The notes: a model not told the origin generated them from the sequence alone. DNA of 64,000 nt from Eudorina sp. 2006-703-Eu-15 (GCA_003117195.1 BDSI01000100.1:1-64000); one strand, 5' to 3'. Shown: positions 47,101 to 57,528, counted from the first letter of the stretch. A program made the numbers and translations.

Positions 47101-49451
47101 GTAGGAACTTGGTAGACAGATTGAAGCGGGGCCGGGGGCTGAGAGAGGCTCCCGTAATGACACACATGACGGTCGGGTCCCAGGGGGTGAGACGTGGTGC
47201 ACCTACACCGGTTTGGCGCAGCAGCTCCTTTGAGATGCTCCCTGAGCAGCTCATGGGCGTGCGCGGCGCAACGTAAAGCACGTGCACCCAACGCAACTGC
47301 AGTACGGTGCAGTTCGGCTGCAGGACATCATCATCCCGAAGAATGGCCAGACTCGTGCCTCCTCCCGGGCCCTCGTTTGTGCTCCCCCATGACCGCCATG
47401 CCTGGGTCTTTCCATGTTGGCCACCAACACCGTGCGTTGCCCGACTTGCGCCATGCGTCACTTTCTGTAAGCTTCCTCAGCGGTGCTTCATCACTCAAAT
47501 TCAGCTATTCAGGCCCATCAGTGGCCTCCGAACCCAAACTCTGCGCCGCCCAGTCCTGTCCTCTCCGGTCATGTGCCACTTCCCAGCCAGGTCCCCTGCC
47601 TTCGCCCCCCTGCCTTTGCCACCCTCCTCAGCCCCCCTCCCTCCGGCCCGCTGCCTGCCTCGAGACCCCTGCCTCCGGATCCCGGCCTGCGCTGCCTGCC
47701 AAGCAGGCCCCCTCCCTCCGCACGCCCAGCAACGCACCAGCAGTTCCATCTGAGCCGCCATGCCATACCGCGCTGCGTCGGCTGGAGCGTGGAAGGCAAG
47801 GATGAAGCAGTCGCCCTGCCAGGCGGGTAAAAGGGGAGGGGGCGGCAGCCGTGTCAGGGCGGTGGTAGGGGGACCCGGGCGGGGCCGACGGCCCCCGCCA
47901 ATGTCTGTGCGGGGTTCTCCCACAGATTGCAGCGAAGTTGGTACACGCGTTGAGCAGCACATCTGTTATCTGTGCATACCAGATTGATGTACATGATGCC
48001 AGTCAGCGCACGGTTGGATGATCCCATCCGTGCTGCGGGGCCCTGTGTTGGGGTCGAGGCAGGACCCTTCACCCCAACCCAGGAGGATGTGCATTGCGAT
48101 GAGAGTGGTGCAGAACACGGGGATGTGTCGGTCCGCACTGTACGGACTGTTCGGAAAGTAAAAACAAAAGCGCGCCAGTAGCTGCTCATCCTGCGTCAGC
48201 TTCGGTCCTGCCGTACCTCAGTGGCGCTCTCATATCCGTTGAAGGGGCGCAGCAGCTTCCGCAGGCAGGCGTGGTGCAGCCGGACCGCCTTGTCCATGGC
48301 GAAGGCGGGGAGCGACTCCCACAGGACAGTGGAGTTCTGCGCATGCGATTGAATGCGCACCAATGTGATTGAATGCACACCACCAGCCCCCTTGCTGTCT
48401 ATCGAACAGCGGATGAGCGGAATAGCCGCATCCCCGGTCCCCGCACCGACTTTTCCTCAGTCGCTTGCGGGCAACCGATTACGAGCAGCACCACGCCCCC
48501 ACCCCGCCGCCCGGCGAACGCCGCCCGCCCTGTATAACACGCTGCTATCGTAAACACATCAGTGGCCAGCGCCCCTGTCCCTGCCCCTGCCTTTGACTAA
48601 GACGCCGGATGGGCCCCTCGTCGGCCGCATCTCATTAACCGTCCTAGCCCAGCGAGGCGCTAAACCCAGCATTATGAGCCTCCACGTCGATGCCCCCCGC
48701 GTCAAGCAACGGCACGCACCATGATATCCTGCGAGGTGGAGGGTGAAGGGTGGACCAGGTGGAGGCGAGGTGAAGGGTGGAGGGTGGACCAGGTGGAGGC
48801 GAGGTGGAGGGTGAACCGGATGGGATCGCAGTGAGCGGTGGTGCAGATGCGCCAGAGGGCGTCGGCTCGGCGGTGAGTTAGTGGGCAGGCAGAGCAGGCG
48901 TGCGCGACATGCAAGGGGCGCAGCCGTGCCCAACAGCTGCCCGGCTATATGCGTATGTTATGTACCGAATGCCCCGACCCGTGCAGTAATGACAAGGCTG
49001 CGGTGTCGGATAGGAGGAACGCTGTCGGCTCTGCGGTGTGTTGGTCTCCAATCTCCAGGGCCCCCTGCACACCCATGGCAGGCAACCAGGCATCAGCTCC
49101 CCGGCGCCCAGCTGGGCCAACACAGCAAGGGGCCGATCAGCCGGCCGGGCGGAGGCTGAGCGACCCGAGGGTCAGTCCCACCCCTCGGCCCGCGTTCCCA
49201 TGACCCAAGACAGCAGCAGGGCGGAGGGCATCAGACGAGCAGCAACCGCCCCAGCTCCTCCTGAAGGTGACCCACCCACCCGCCCACCTACTCACCGTGA
49301 CGAGGAGCGTCGTCTGGGGCCCGACCCCGGGCGGCCGCACGCTGCCGGCCAGTGTGCGCACCCGACGGCATTGCCGCCACAGCAGCACCCCCAGCACCAC
49401 CGCCAGCAGCGCCAGAGCTGCAGGCAGGGCGATCACCAGCGCGAGAAGGAC
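29122..49451 (-). CDS. Gene A: receptor-like two-domain (C1-C2) cyclase, 5' end missing
   Basis: Minus-strand exons: 49296-49451, 48720-48728, 48217-48336, 47738-47815, 47016-47063, 46440-46621, 45277-45835, 44594-44879, about 43091-44071, about 42499-42787, 41009-41215, 40724-40895, 38097-40430, 35742-37338, 35318-35403, 34525-35019, 34129-34197, 33277-33468, 32162-32581, 30794-31760, 29122-29609. This gives about 9,735 nt (3,244 residues) in phase. The order is one membrane helix, the first half of a cyclase domain C1, an insertion of about 2,180 residues, the second half of C1, then a second cyclase domain C2. Large membrane cyclases of this style are expanded in Chlamydomonas and Volvox. 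The exon before 49451, which should encode an extracellular part and the start, was not found. The junctions around 42499, 42787 and 43091 have alternatives; the rest are well supported. ATP or GTP preference cannot be read from the sequence. Confidence 0.8.
30669..30715. repeat. Dispersed intronic element, copy 2
   Basis: The same core (ACTCCTGTTCTGCCTGCCTA) is flanked on both sides by CA runs. It lies in the last modelled intron of gene A. Confidence 0.75.
31828..31882. repeat. Short direct repeat (CATGACGCCGGGCAA)
   Basis: Three near-identical units of about 15 bases (ATGACGCCGGGCAATC, ATGACGCCGGGCAGTC, ATACGCCGGGCAAAC) lie in a gene A intron. Confidence 0.75.
33718..33812. repeat. Dispersed intronic element, copy 3
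   Basis: This is the longest match to copy 1: the upstream ACGCATACGGG, CACTACTCGGCC and CGCATGTCACG words are shared as well as the core. It lies in a gene A intron. A truncated repeat of the core (CACTCCTGTTCT) follows directly. Confidence 0.75.
33919..33958. repeat. Dispersed intronic element, copy 4
   Basis: The core sequence follows a CA run in the same gene A intron as copy 3, about 150 bases away. Confidence 0.7.
34525..35742 (-). other. Gene A second half of cyclase C1
   Basis: The sequence FRGLRVRMGLHTG ends exon 35742-37338; ITNAADCAFNPTTGAVAYTG, GAPLKIAKA (35318-35403) and VSDAAAGAMILASERT (34525-35019) follow. At the positions of the transition-state Asn and the phosphate-binding Arg (normally N..A.R) the sequence has Lys and Ala (PLKIAKA), so C1 lacks both. 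Exon 34525-35019 carries another Ala/Ser-rich insertion and then ends with LYQLVSYRLRQRMPHLAPLR, a typical end of an algal cyclase domain, leading directly into C2. Confidence 0.88.
35684..35763. repeat. 30-bp tandem triplication over a splice donor of gene A
   Basis: Two full 30-bp units and a third of about 20 bases follow each other (GTGTGCAGGCCCATCCGCAC plus GTACCCACCC). On the minus strand each full unit boundary gives ACACGG then GTGGGT, a donor in the phase needed by the next exon (35403). The first donor (exon end 35742) gives the canonical MGLHTG-ITNAAD junction; the second (35712) would add ten residues, GYVRMGLHTG. Confidence 0.9.
37782..38090. repeat. 24-bp tandem array beside a gene A donor site
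   Basis: About twelve copies of a 24-bp unit (CGCTACTGCCGCCAAGGCGC plus TTCC) run with few changes; one unit has lost a base. The array ends about six bases from the donor of exon 38097-40430 and lies in the following intron. Because the unit is a multiple of three, several frames stay open across it (AKALPATA-type or GSALAAVA-type repeats), but no frame is needed for the protein. Confidence 0.9.
41836..41896. repeat. CAGTCCGT tandem repeat in a gene A intron
   Basis: Five to six 8-bp units CAGTCCGT are followed by CAGT units. The array lies in the intron between exons 42499-42787 and 41009-41215. Confidence 0.85.
42222..42268. repeat. CA microsatellite in a gene A intron
   Basis: An interrupted run of CA units (with CGCA and CATACAAA breaks) lies in the same intron as the 8-bp repeat. 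Confidence 0.85.
42878..42920. repeat. TGCAC 5-bp tandem repeat in a gene A intron
   Basis: Eight units of TGCAC occur in a row. A related GTGCA/GTACA array occurs at about 41940-41970. Confidence 0.85.
48720..48728 (-). other. 9-nt microexon encoding Asp-Ile-Met of gene A
   Basis: On the minus strand the sequence reads CTCGCAG, then GATATCATG, then GTGCGT: acceptor, nine bases and donor. It joins the exon ending ACG (LVT, 49296) in phase 0 to the exon starting AACTCC (NSTVLWE, 48336) in phase 0 and yields LVTDIMNSTVLWE, the expected cyclase motif. Without it the Asp that binds the catalytic metal would be missing. No other source for these residues is visible in the 959-base gap between the flanking exons. 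Confidence 0.8.
48731..48822. repeat. Purine/pyrimidine-asymmetric tandem repeat next to the microexon
   Basis: A unit containing AGGGTGGACCAGGTGGAGGC is duplicated with flanking GAGGTG and AAGGGTGG words. On the coding (minus) strand the whole stretch is C/T-rich and ends at the microexon acceptor, so it forms an extended polypyrimidine tract of about 90 bases. Confidence 0.8.
48884..48915. repeat. Dispersed intronic element, copy 5 (inverted, diverged)
   Basis: On the opposite strand to copies 1-4 the sequence reads CATGTCGCGCACGCCTGCTC then TGCCTGCC, a diverged version of the core without the CA flanks. It lies in a gene A intron close to the 9-nt microexon. Confidence 0.55.
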
Positions 49452-52400
49452 CTGGTGCGGTGGGCGGGTGGTGGCGGGCCCAGGACAGGGCAGCGAGGGG
49501 AGAGGGGTGAACCAGCGGCGACGGCGGCGTTGTTACGCGTGTGGGCGGGCACATGCGGCATGGGAGTGACATGACTGCGGGCGAAGGTGCTGCTAGGTAG
49601 CAAGGCGGCAGCCAGTGGAGCGGGCAACCGGTGACAGGTACGGCAAACCGGACCGGCGGGGCAGATTTTACCTATTTCACGGGGCGTGTTAAGGGTCGGC
49701 CACATGCTTCCCATTACAATGCGACACAGTGCGGCACACGCAAACCTTTTATGCTCCCACTGGCGGCTAGTTGCTCCGATGATGGAGGCCCGCTGCCGCT
49801 TGTAGCTGGTATGATGCTGCATTAGCCCTGTACGGCCCTGTACGGACTCTCACGGACCCATAATTATTTTCTGTGCATCGAACGACTGGGGAATCCTGGA
49901 GGCCGCGCTATCCAGCATTCACGTCCTTCAAGTGTAACCAGGTCCCCACGGGCTCAAGTGACAGCAGCAGCGGTAGTTGTTAAGTTTCCAGGCCAGCATC
50001 ATCATGTCCCCACCCAGCGTAGCATTGCGACCCCTCACAGGCTTGGCCATCGCACAAATCCTTAGATCAGTCTAGGTGTGGCGATTCAGTTCCGTGCGCG
50101 TGGCATGGCATGGTCGTACGGAATCCGAGTGCACGCTCCAGGCGCTTGCTGAAATGAAAAACTGACAGGCGGCACTTATGTTTAGACACATTCCACAGTA
50201 GTTGCCTGTTGTCGTGCGGAGAGGGGATGGTTTTTCGCGAGTTTTAAATCGCGGACCCTGCCCTGCCCTGCACTTCGCCGCCGCTACGTCGCCACGAGGC
50301 ATAGTCCTCCTGTCGCCCACCTATTTCACTCTAAGACACCTTCAAAATGAGTAGCAATGCTCTCAGCGTGCCGTTACGTACCAGCCCGAGGCACTTTACG
50401 GTGTTCACTCACAAACGTCCCAGGGACGACAAACAATAATTATACTTTGTTTTGCATGGCTACATCACTGAGCAAGGAACTGAGGAGAGCAGTAAAATGT
50501 TGGTGGTGGTGATGCTTGTTAGGTACACCTCTTGGCCGTCTATCCGCATCCGTGAGAGGTAATAACATCGGCCCACATACATCTTTGAATCGTTGATTTC
50601 GTTGTCGATTTATTCGCAATCGGTAAAGATACCCCTTACCTTTACCAGAGCACTGCGCACCCGAACGGACCAAACTACGTAGATTCAATATTCAGCAATA
50701 CGAAATCTACCCACCACATTATCCTTATTCTCTTCTTTGACAATGATGATTGGTTGCTCGTTGCTTGGGGGTGCTTGTACTTGCTGCAGCACCCGCCGGT
50801 AGTCAAAGTTGATGAAATATATCATCCTGATCCTCAAAATCCAATCAGCGCAACCCCTTAGCAGCTCCCTTCCATGGGCCGGTGCGTCCTCCCTCAGCTT
50901 GGGGCAAACCCCTCCACGTAAGGCGCGCGCATTGGGTTGTATAATTGTTGCTTAAAGTAACAACGTTATCTTAAGGAACATTGCCACGAATTGCAGGCCT
51001 GCGGGTTGCCGAGTGTTGGTAATGATACTTTGCGACAATTATCACAATATAACACATGCACTATTCCCTAAATCAACGACACAGCCATCAGGTTAGCAAC
51101 ACTTTAACTTAGCAGTCGTTAACCGGAATATTAGCATTTGGGGTCGGTAATTCGTAATGCGGGCACTTTGAGCACGTGCGCCCGATTCGCGATGGTGAGC
51201 GGGGTTTGCTGCATTCATTTCATCACATTACTTTTTTACAAAAACTTTGAGAGAATCCTTTGCATTTATGCCGTGATGCGTACAAAGGTAGGGCTTTTGC
51301 ACTCCCGTAACACAGCTGGATCGGGGAATCAGAGGTTTCAAACGCTTTCGCCTTGCCTTATTTGATCATGTTTGGCACCACGTCAGGTCGGTAATACATC
51401 TAGCGCGTCCACTGTTCAAAAGAGCTTCGCCAGGGACCATGTGACCAGATGTTACAAACGAACCGCCCGCAAAAGATGGCTACGCCGTTGCCGCATTGGT
51501 ATTCGAGGCGCGCAACGCCATATATGGACTGACACAAGAGTGCTGAACCAATCTGGTTGACGTCGTTAGGCATGGCAACCGTACTGTGGTCTGCTTTGAT
51601 TGTGACCGTCCACTCAATTTGCCTTGACTATCATCGGCTCTCCGTAACATCGTAACTGCCTTTGCCTTTGCATGCCGGCACTGCATCGGCGGTCATCGAT
51701 GTGTCCATCCAAACCAGTGCGTGTCTATCTTAACCAATGCGCTCCAACGCCCATGTTGCCATCTGCATACACCCCGACTGCTTTTCACAAAGCAATCAAT
51801 TATCGCCGTGGGTCTTGAGGAGTATTGCTCCACGCAAATCATCGGAAACGGCTGGATGGATACGTCTGCTGCCAGGTCATGTTCAACCAATTGAGTCCGT
51901 TGGGCAGAACACGGAACGGCAGAACACGGAATGTCCACGTTGGAGGTCGGCCGTAACGCCGACAAATGGCTGGGGCTTGCCCTGGTATACACCGTGGATC
52001 CCATTTTGGGGTATGCTGTAATGTTCATTCAGGCAAATGGCGGCAGAACAAAGGAACTGTAGCTGTGGTCATAGCTGGCTTGCACGTCCAGGAAGGTATC
52101 GAGGCCCTCAGAGGTCGGCCCAGTTGTGCCCTGTAGAACGCACCGCGCGGGAACCCCAAACGATGCCCGGGTTGGCCCTAGGGAATCACATGCCCGGCGC
52201 CCGGTCACGCTCGGGGCATCCCGAATGAATGAATCCATGAATGGGGTGTTACTTACACCGTGGTCGACGCGCCGTACACATGCCATGCGGTCGCGTGCCG
52301 GCGACCCCCGCCGGGCCGAACCACAGCACCAGGCCGGGCTCCCACAAGCAAGCGAGCATGCACGCACGCTCAAATACACATCTCGTTGTTTGCGTTATGG

Positions 52401-53487
52401 GATGGGGCAGCCGCGGCGTACCTATGCAACTTGCATGTAACGCATCCGAGCCCGTCGTCTGGTGTTAAGATTGAACGAATATCCGGTGGATTGCGCGGGA
52501 CATCCAGGGACATCCACAGCCCCCACAGCCTCCTCACCATACATCGAATCACTGCCGCCCGACCGCTCTGTTGCGATTCCGCTCGGCATCTCATTCCGCT
52601 CATTCCTTCCCGTCGCACGGTAACCCCATGACGCCTAGCGCTCGTTGGATAGATCTTGAAACGTAGCGCAATCGCGAAAGCTCCAGGTTTACAGGAATCG
52701 GCACCTTATTCCGAATGTCGAAACGCATGCGCGCGCTCGGCGCCAACCAGACTTAGCCAGGATCTATGCAGGCCGCCACAGTGCCCACAAGCCTGCACAA
52801 GCCTGCTCCCTGCTACCTTGCTACCTGACCCTTCTGACAGACGACGAATGCGTGAGTGAATTTTTCTTTGGAAGCTGGAACAAGCTTAACACGTTTCGTT
52901 GCTGTCGTGGCGCAGGTTAGGCGTTCCCACTCAAGGGTCCAGCACAGGTACAGCCGGTACAGCGAATCCGAGCAGCAGTAACCCATCAGGCGTTCAGGTT
53001 TAGACTGACCCCAAACACCACAAGCATTGAATCCAAAGCATGTAATTTGCTGGTTACATCCACAGCGCATCACTTGCTGAAGATGCGAGGAGCTGCTGGA
53101 TCACACCATCGCTGAGTTTGCCAGACCGTGGACGAAGAGATATTCCATCATGTGCATGTAATCTCAGCATTCGGTTGCACTGCTCTGATGGACAGACTGC
53201 AGTGTGCCGGGTCAAAGTGAAATGCCGTGCTCAACTGTCAACCGTTACAACATGTCCACTGCCTGTCACTCCTGCCGCGCTTAGGCCCACAATACTGTCC
53301 TTGATTTCATTTTCATTGCTGATCGATAATCCATCTGACCTTGAACCGGTTGCACGAAGTGCGGAAGATTTGCGTTACCTGCGGTGATTGCCGACAAGGA
53401 CGCCTTGTTGACTCTCAGCTATTTATAAACACATACTATTATATTCGCTGATCGCTTGATTCTCGTAGCCCGTTTCTAGGACCTACG
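49452..53487. other. AT-richer spacer upstream of gene A
   Basis: The 5' exons of gene A should start here or beyond, but I could not chain any. The best hints on the minus strand are a short in-phase candidate at 52088-52132 (GTTGPTSEGLDTFLD between an AG and a GTGCAA) and an upstream stretch ending in a perfect GTAAGT donor near 52252. Neither carries a known motif and the frames do not settle. From about 49850 to 53400 base composition is lower in GC than in the neighbouring genes, with no long coherent frame. Confidence 0.4.
53420..53430 (+). promoter_or_regulatory. TATA-like element of the FAM20-like gene
   Basis: The word TATTTATAAAC lies about 60 bases before the chosen start codon, a suitable place for a TATA box with a short leader. 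Confidence 0.45.
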
Positions 53488-56400
53488 ATGTTCACGAGGA
53501 CGTTGGGTTACCGGCACTCCTTCGTTTGGTCTCCCACAGCATCCAAGGGTCGCCAGTCGCTCACCGGGCGTGGACTTAGCCAGCCGGCGCTTGTTTCCGC
53601 CGCACCGGTTGTCGACATCGGCAGCGAGCCAACACGAGAGGCGGATGCCCTAATTCAACGGCTTCACGAACGTTGCACCGCAACAGATCAGCCTTTTCAT
53701 TGGAAAACGTCAGGACCGGAAGCCAGCTCCGTGGACTTGCATGTATCGGCAGTGACTCTCGGAACGGCATCGCTGGATACGGATGGATTGTCCCTAAAGA
53801 GCACTTCTGAATTACATAGCACACAGGCCCGAAGGTATGTTCTGCTGTTGACAAGCGACACGAACTCGGGCGTCCAGTCACGTCGGCTCCCTTTTTTCCC
53901 ACGTCGGCGTCTGGGATACCGAAGCGCGGGGCGTTCACTGACACCTGACACTGCGTTGGCGGCGTCTTCCGTCAACGTTGACTGACCTTACGAACGCTTC
54001 CGCTGCGTCCCCGCAGCCCCGCATCAATCCCGCTTATCGCTCGTCAAGCACATGGCAATGCGGAGCCTTCACAGCAGGCAACGAGGTTGAACGGAGCGGA
54101 CGGGCCATCAGCCTCGGACGCTGCGACGGTGGAGGTGGACGAGCACTGCTCCACGACTCACCCGGGCAGCATGTGCTGCACGACGACGGCCGTAGAAAAG
54201 GACGCGACGAGCAACTCCTGCGTGGTCACACTGCGGACCACAGTCAAGTGGGTTCAAACGATGCTCAGCCGGGGTCTGAGGCGGGCCAACCTGGGTCGGG
54301 ATCGCCGCACCTGACACCTTGCATCCGCGAGGCATCCCAGCACAACAAAAATCGTTGCCAAGCTACCCCAAGCTATCCGCCCTCCAGTACACACATCCCC
54401 ATCCCAGCCGATGCATAGCGACGGTATCCTGCGCACATGCTGTGTAATCCACATCCCAGCCTCTGTTTGGTGTCCCTGTAGAAACGACGTAACCCACACG
54501 CGCGCACCCACATGACACGGCTGTCACGTATGACCCGCGGGGTCCACTCTACCATGGATCATTCATGGCTGGTGGCGCAGGTTGACCGACCCAAAGCTGC
54601 ACGTGGCCCCCGAGGAGCTGGAGGAACTTGCCTGGCTGGCGGTGCGGGACGAGGCCTCGGAGGCCGTGTCGGCGCTGAACCGCCGGGGCAGCCTCCCAGC
54701 GGGGCGCAAGGACAGACACCGCTACGTGTGCAACATGCTGCAAAACGGGATGATTCGGGATGCTAAGCGCATGGAGAACGGTAGGCAGGGCAGGGCCGGT
54801 AGAGCACGGAACAGCGCGCGGTGTGGTCGGTGGTGACGGAGATGTCCTGGCCATTCGACACGTTTTCCCAGGCGTTTGCTTTCAGTCATACCGTGGGAGC
54901 GTTTTTTGAGGGGAGGGTCGCATTTTTATCCGAGCGGCGTTGCGGCGTGTTCATGGAGCGGACCACTCGCGGTCGTCGCACTGGGGCTGCTAGGGACCGA
55001 GCACTCGAGCGGCAGGTGTTGAAGTGCACCTGGGGCATTGCAGGGCATGTGGGTCGCGCAGGAACAGCATCCCGGGCCATGTGGTTCGCGTGACATGGGC
55101 CCCGACAAAGCCTCCTGGCATGCCATCTGGCAGCCTGGGTGGCGGGCATGCCAGCAGCGTCCTTTTGACGCGCCTGCTTTCCCAAGAGGTTTACCGCCAG
55201 TGCCAGCGGGCATGGCGCGTAATGGCCCAATGTCATCGCGAAACTTTGTCCTAGAGTCGCGGTTGGGTTTCCCGGGGTTCAATGCAAGGACGAGGAATCC
55301 AAGGACGGGATCTCAAATCGTGTTGGCGGGTGCCAGTTGCGTTGGGCCGACTCTGTTTCATGGGCCGAATGAAATGGGCCAACTCTGTTCGACGGCTGTC
55401 GTCGTTATTCATATTGCCTTGCCCTCGCCCTCGACGTGGCGCTGGCGTGTGTGTGACGGGGTCTGGAAGGATCCGGCGGGCTCCAGAGCAGCACCTAATG
55501 CAGCTGATACGGATCGGATTGCTGCTGCTGGGCATCCCGGCTGGCGACTTCGTGGACTGCCTTGTCTTCGCTTTTCACGTTGGTTTCCATTTGACCCTTT
55601 TCATTCATCAAGTTTATGCCTTGAGGCGAGAGGAACAGGTGTCAGGGGTTGGCTGCTCGCTTTTATCTGACCCCTTGACGTCAACATAGCAGCAGACTTA
55701 CGCAGCACGTTGCGTAAACGGATTGTCGTGGATGGAGCAGGATGGGGATGCATTTAAAAACCTTGGTTCGCCGGTTGGTCGCAGGGTTTGGCCACGTCAG
55801 CTACCTGGTAACGCTGGAGGACAAGTCGACCGGCAAGAAGTAAGGTCGTCCGCGCACGGTGCGGCCTAGCGCCCATCCGGGTCGTTTGGGTGTCAACCTG
55901 TTATGTGAACAACCTCTGGGCTGGAAAGAAGACTTCAGGGCGGCCGTTAATCCCCATTACCCACCTCTGGCTTCACCTGTTATGGTCAGCCTAACATATG
56001 ACCTGGTCATGAATTGCTTTTCCACGTCTCATCATCTGTCCCCCGAAAACGCCCCGCATCATTTCCGCAGGATGCGGGCGGCCTTCAAGCCGCGTGTGGA
56101 GGGCGACTGCGAGGGCTGGCATCGGGTCCCCATCGAGGTGGCTGCATACCAGCTCAACCTGCTGCTGGGGATGGACGTGGTGCCGCCGGCAGTGATCCGC
56201 AACGACTGCGACGTCGACTGGACGCACTACCCGGCAGGTGATTGGCTGTCCGAAGAGCAGCGCCGGTTGACTTTGGCGCGATTGACGACTCTGTGGTCGC
56301 GTGGTGTCGGCGACCCGTTCCACGAGCGGCGGCGGCTGTGGCTGCAGAGGTACATGACCATGGCCGTGAGGATCGCCTGCCCTGCTTGCGCCGCCTGTGA

Positions 56401-57528
56401 CGCCGGCCGCACTGCCACATGTTGCCAACCCGTAGGCGGCGCGTTCATCTACTGGTGCAGTGCCGCCCGGCAGCTCAACACGGTGGCTATGTCGGATTGG
56501 AGCGTGCCCGCGTCGGTTCTCCTCAGCGACACGCGCATCTTGGTGGGGCCTTGCCGGGTCTGGGTCTGGGAGGTCTCTTGAGGCGGCGGGGTTGATGGGG
56601 GATGCGCGGGTGGGTTTGCGCCGAGACGCTGACCGCCGGCAGCTGTGTCAAGTATAGCCTTGCCACGTAGCGCGGGGTTGGCACATAGGGTTCGTCCATT
56701 CTCAGGCTTGCCAATCATGGTGATATTCATGATGGCTTGCCGGCTGGACCGCATACCATACTTGTGCTCACTGCATGCTGCTAACTTGTCTACTTGGTTT
56801 CTCGGGCCGTCCAGGCATCGGTGATTCCCTCCACCATGCTAAACCCTCCCTTGGCGCTCAGGACGTGCTGATCCAGAACAGCGACCGCCACGCGGGCCAC
56901 TTCCTGTACGCGGAGCACTGGGCGGACGGCGACTACGCGGCCGCGTCGCAGGGCGGCGGACGTCAGGGCAGCTGGCGGGGTCGCATGAGCCCCGTCCTCA
57001 TCGACCACGCGGCGGGCTTCCGGCAGGATGCGTTTGTCACACTAGACCACGAGAACGCGTTCCTCACAGGCGAGTTGTGACACGCGGGTTACAAACAAGA
57101 AAAGCCATAACCGACAGGGGGTCGCATGCGATTGACCCGTGGACCACATTTCAATTGAACCGTTGGCCGCATGTGGTTGAACCGTGGGTCGGTGAAAGGC
57201 AGTTAGGCGGGGGGATTGACTGGCAGGTGCTCGATCGTCCTCCCTGTAGGGGCTGGCACACAGCGCACCCGATCTGGCCCGCCTGGCCAGTGGTGGAGCT
57301 TGCATCTGTGCCGCACTGCGCTGCCTTGCAGGCCCTACTCGGCGCATCTCGGAGCGGACATACCTTCGGCTTCGTTTCCTGGACGCGCCGTCGCTCAAGG
57401 CCGCCCTCAACGGCATCATCACGGACGAGGAGGTGGCGGCGCTGCTGTCGCGGCGCGACGCGGTGCTGTCCTTCTTCGACGGACTGGTGGCGGAGCACGG
57501 GTACGACAATGTCGTACTGGAGGTTTGA
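53488..57528 (+). CDS. FAM20/PI3-4K-like kinase-fold protein (8 exons)
   Basis: Exons: 53488-53834, 54017-54247, 54581-54780, 55785-55839, 56071-56237, 56436-56482, 56862-57069, 57332-57528. All phases agree and give 483 residues. The C-terminal half carries an atypical kinase fold: GFGHVSYLVTLED (nucleotide-binding start), MRAAFKPRVEG (Lys), HRVPIEVAAYQLNLLLGMD (Glu of the helix) followed by VVPPAV, DVLIQNSDRHAGHFLY (catalytic DRH), and SPVLIDHAAGFR (metal-binding Asp). Every catalytic position seen in FAM20-type kinases is occupied; the IDH and DRH motifs also resemble PI4-kinase-like proteins, so the substrate (protein or lipid) cannot be told. The N-terminal 250 residues match nothing I know and show no clear signal peptide. 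The seventh intron uses a GC donor. The downstream exons are firm; exon 1 and the start rest on phase and a TATA-like element. Confidence 0.8.

Larger units (their letters stand above)
47016..49451 (-). other. Gene A membrane helix and first half of cyclase C1
   Basis: Exon 49296-49451 begins with the hydrophobic segment VLLALVIALPAALALLAVVL, then a basic stop-transfer (WRQCRRVR) and the approach RPPGVGPQTTLLVT. The microexon adds DIM, giving LVTDIMNSTVLWESLP with the first metal-binding Asp. Exon 48217-48336 continues to GYESATE, and exon 47738-47815 starts GDCFILAFHAPADAARY with the second metal-binding Asp. Exon 47016-47063 (EQPWPPELLEHPDACE) is the usual continuation before the central strand of the domain. 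Both metal ligands are therefore present in C1. The cyclase lies on the cytosolic side if the helix has the usual orientation. Confidence 0.9.
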
